Source: Pontivivens ytuae (lineage in GTDB: Bacteria > Pseudomonadota > Alphaproteobacteria > Rhodobacterales > Rhodobacteraceae). From it: a stretch of DNA of 64,000 nucleotides. Both the position numbers and the translations under genes were made by a program. Positions 62,673-64,000 of the stretch are shown piece by piece. The notes below the pieces were generated by a model. It did no database searches. It was not told the origin of the DNA and worked only from the letters and a program-made list of their open reading frames with translations. Where the stretch lies: NCBI RefSeq assembly GCF_015679265.1, contig NZ_CP064942.1:1954001-2018000 (forward strand), given 5' to 3'. How positions within the stretch are numbered: the first letter of the stretch is position 1; the number at the start of each line of letters is the position of its first letter.

Positions 62673-64000
62673 ATGACCATCGATGTTAAGGATTCTTTTC
62701 GGGCGAATCCGCGTAGTGTTCGAGAATTTTTACTTGAGCCAGGGCAAGGCTGCTACATCCCAGCGTATCAGCGCGAGTATCGGTGGGATAAGGGAAACGT
62801 TGATCGGTTATTCGAAGATGTCGTGATGGGGCTGTGTCAACTTCCCGACCGAGCCAAGACGATCAGCTTTCTTGGTACGGTGATCGCCATCCACGACACG
62901 ACTTATGCGACAGTTAAGCCAGTTCATCGAAACGAAATGCCTCGTTCGGTCATGACAATCATTGATGGGCAGCAAAGACTTTCGACATTTATTTTGATTT
63001 TCATAGCTCTCCACGATCAACTTTGTCGACACAGACGAACCTTCGATCGCATCGAAGGTGAAGCCGAAACCTGGCTCAAAACCGAGATCGACAAACTATC
63101 ACCCGAGCTCCAAGACTGCGTCATTCTCGATAGAAGGACCGGCAGTGGTCTCAATCGGTACTACCCGCGGATCATCAGGTCGTTCGTGGATGTCTGGTCG
63201 TCGCAACCGGATACTGCAAAATATGATGGCGCGATCGCGAGCATGATATGGCAATACATCTCACACGTTCTCGGAGAAGAGCAATCGCAGCGAGAATTTC
63301 GGCCTAGTAACCTTGGCGATGACGACGGACCTTCTGCTAACGTGCTGCGGGTGTATTCGCACATTGTGAATAGGCTTAAGCGTTTGGGCCGGCAGTCAGA
63401 AGACCAACCGGAGTTACTCGACTATGCAGTTAAGCCTGGATTCGGAATGCAATTGTTGGGCTACGAAATTGATGAAAGCGTCGTATCACGACTTCAATCG
63501 CTCGAGGATAATCCTGCGGATAGACGTTTCCGAGACGCATTTTGTGGCCTTATATTTGGCCACTATGCGCAACAGCGGATGGCCTTTACGGTGGTGCAAA
63601 CCGGTAGCGAAGATGATGCATTCGATATGTTCGAAGCGCTGAATACGACAGGCGAACCGCTCACAGCATTCGAAACATTTGAGCCAAGAGTTATCGAAGC
63701 AGAGGGTCTAGAAGCTTATGAAGCCTCCGAGGCACATAGGCAGATGAAGCGGGTCAAGACCTATCTCGATCAATTCATCGAACAGACTGACAAAGTTCAA
63801 AAAGCTACTTCGAGTATGCTCGTTTCTTTCGCACTTGCAGATACTGGTGAGAAGCTCGGCGCGAAATTGAATGAGCAACGTCGATATCTGAGAAAGCGTT
63901 TCGATGATCCGGATGGCGGCGAAGGCTTTCGGGCAGCTTTCATTGAACGTCTAGGAGACGTTGCTGACTTCATGGCCGTTGCCTGGACAGCAGATGGTTT
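62673..64000 (+). CDS. DUF262 (GmrSD-like) protein, partial (runs off right end)
   Basis: Reads from ATG 62673 without a stop to the end of the window (442 codons). The N-terminal DUF262 motifs are present: IPAYQREYRWDKGNVDRLFED, IIDGQQRLSTFI (DGQQR) and FEALNTTGEPLTAFE. DUF262 is the ParB/Srx-type NTPase-nuclease domain of GmrS-like and other anti-phage restriction proteins; the C-terminal part (often DUF1524 HNH) lies beyond the window. Composition is lower in G+C, as in the preceding gene, fitting a genomic or defence island. Confidence 0.85.
   Translation, partial: MTIDVKDSFRANPRSVREFLLEPGQGCYIPAYQREYRWDKGNVDRLFEDVVMGLCQLPDRAKTISFLGTVIAIHDTTYATVKPVHRNEMPRSVMTIIDGQQRLSTFILIFIALHDQLCRHRRTFDRIEGEAETWLKTEIDKLSPELQDCVILDRRTGSGLNRYYPRIIRSFVDVWSSQPDTAKYDGAIASMIWQYISHVLGEEQSQREFRPSNLGDDDGPSANVLRVYSHIVNRLKRLGRQSEDQPELLDYAVKPGFGMQLLGYEIDESVVSRLQSLEDNPADRRFRDAFCGLIFGHYAQQRMAFTVVQTGSEDDAFDMFEALNTTGEPLTAFETFEPRVIEAEGLEAYEASEAHRQMKRVKTYLDQFIEQTDKVQKATSSMLVSFALADTGEKLGAKLNEQRRYLRKRFDDPDGGEGFRAAFIERLGDVADFMAVAWTADG

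Overview
The window is a G+C-rich alphaproteobacterial chromosome segment, most likely from Rhodobacteraceae (Roseobacter group). This rests on several family markers: a DUF2794 protein, the pyrB-pyrC-plsY-dprA-helicase gene order, a GT14 transferase with a long C-terminal extension, a DUF6525-type small protein, and a DUF1403/ScpB-like pair. No rRNA, CRISPR array or replication origin was seen. One tRNA gene is present.

Left part (1-13153): a surface-polysaccharide region. A divergent SEL1-type lipoprotein runs off the left edge. A GT4 glycosyltransferase follows, then a tightly overlapping leftward operon (7372 to 1754): sulfotransferase, Wzx-like flippase, second sulfotransferase, GT4 glycosyltransferase, Wzy-like polymerase. 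Around it are precursor genes ugd (UDP-glucuronate), algA-type (GDP-mannose) and galE (UDP-galactose), and an ExoY-type initiating sugar transferase. Together they suggest a Wzx/Wzy-type acidic, sulfated exopolysaccharide. Two tiny exported proteins lie between ugd and algA.

Middle part (13333-50900): mostly housekeeping genes. These are gamma-glutamyltransferase, rnr, topA, pyrB, a pyrC homologue without metal ligands, plsY, dprA, a RecD-like helicase, dnaJ/dnaK with a plausible sigma-32 promoter, alkB, a YciA thioesterase, an Ada-type protein, nth, a PfkB kinase, a PLP-dependent dehydratase and a HIT protein. Accessory genes in this part are two orphan TRAP solute-binding proteins, a cNMP-binding/thioredoxin-reductase-like fusion, a 1298-residue RTX-like protein ending in a Hint domain, and a sulfotransferase facing a GT14 glycosyltransferase.

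Right-middle (50886-58406): tRNA-Arg(CCG), then a Zur-like palindrome and what looks like a zinc-starvation operon. It holds a 57-codon ORF, a COG0523 GTPase, DUF1826, a DUF6525-like protein, a second His-rich COG0523 GTPase, a DUF1007 (ZevA-like) protein and a NicO/RcnA-like (ZevB-like) permease. A divergent phoX with a good Pho box follows a shared terminator.

Right edge (58564-64000): accessory DNA. It contains an intact IS3-family element, DUF1403 and ScpB-like genes, then a stretch of visibly lower G+C with a cysteine-rich unknown protein and a DUF262 gene running off the right end, probably the border of a genomic or defence island. Two kinds of non-coding inverted-repeat element were also found: a roughly 181-bp one between pyrB and pyrC, and a roughly 124-bp one in two oppositely oriented copies (30591-30715 and 49720-49842).
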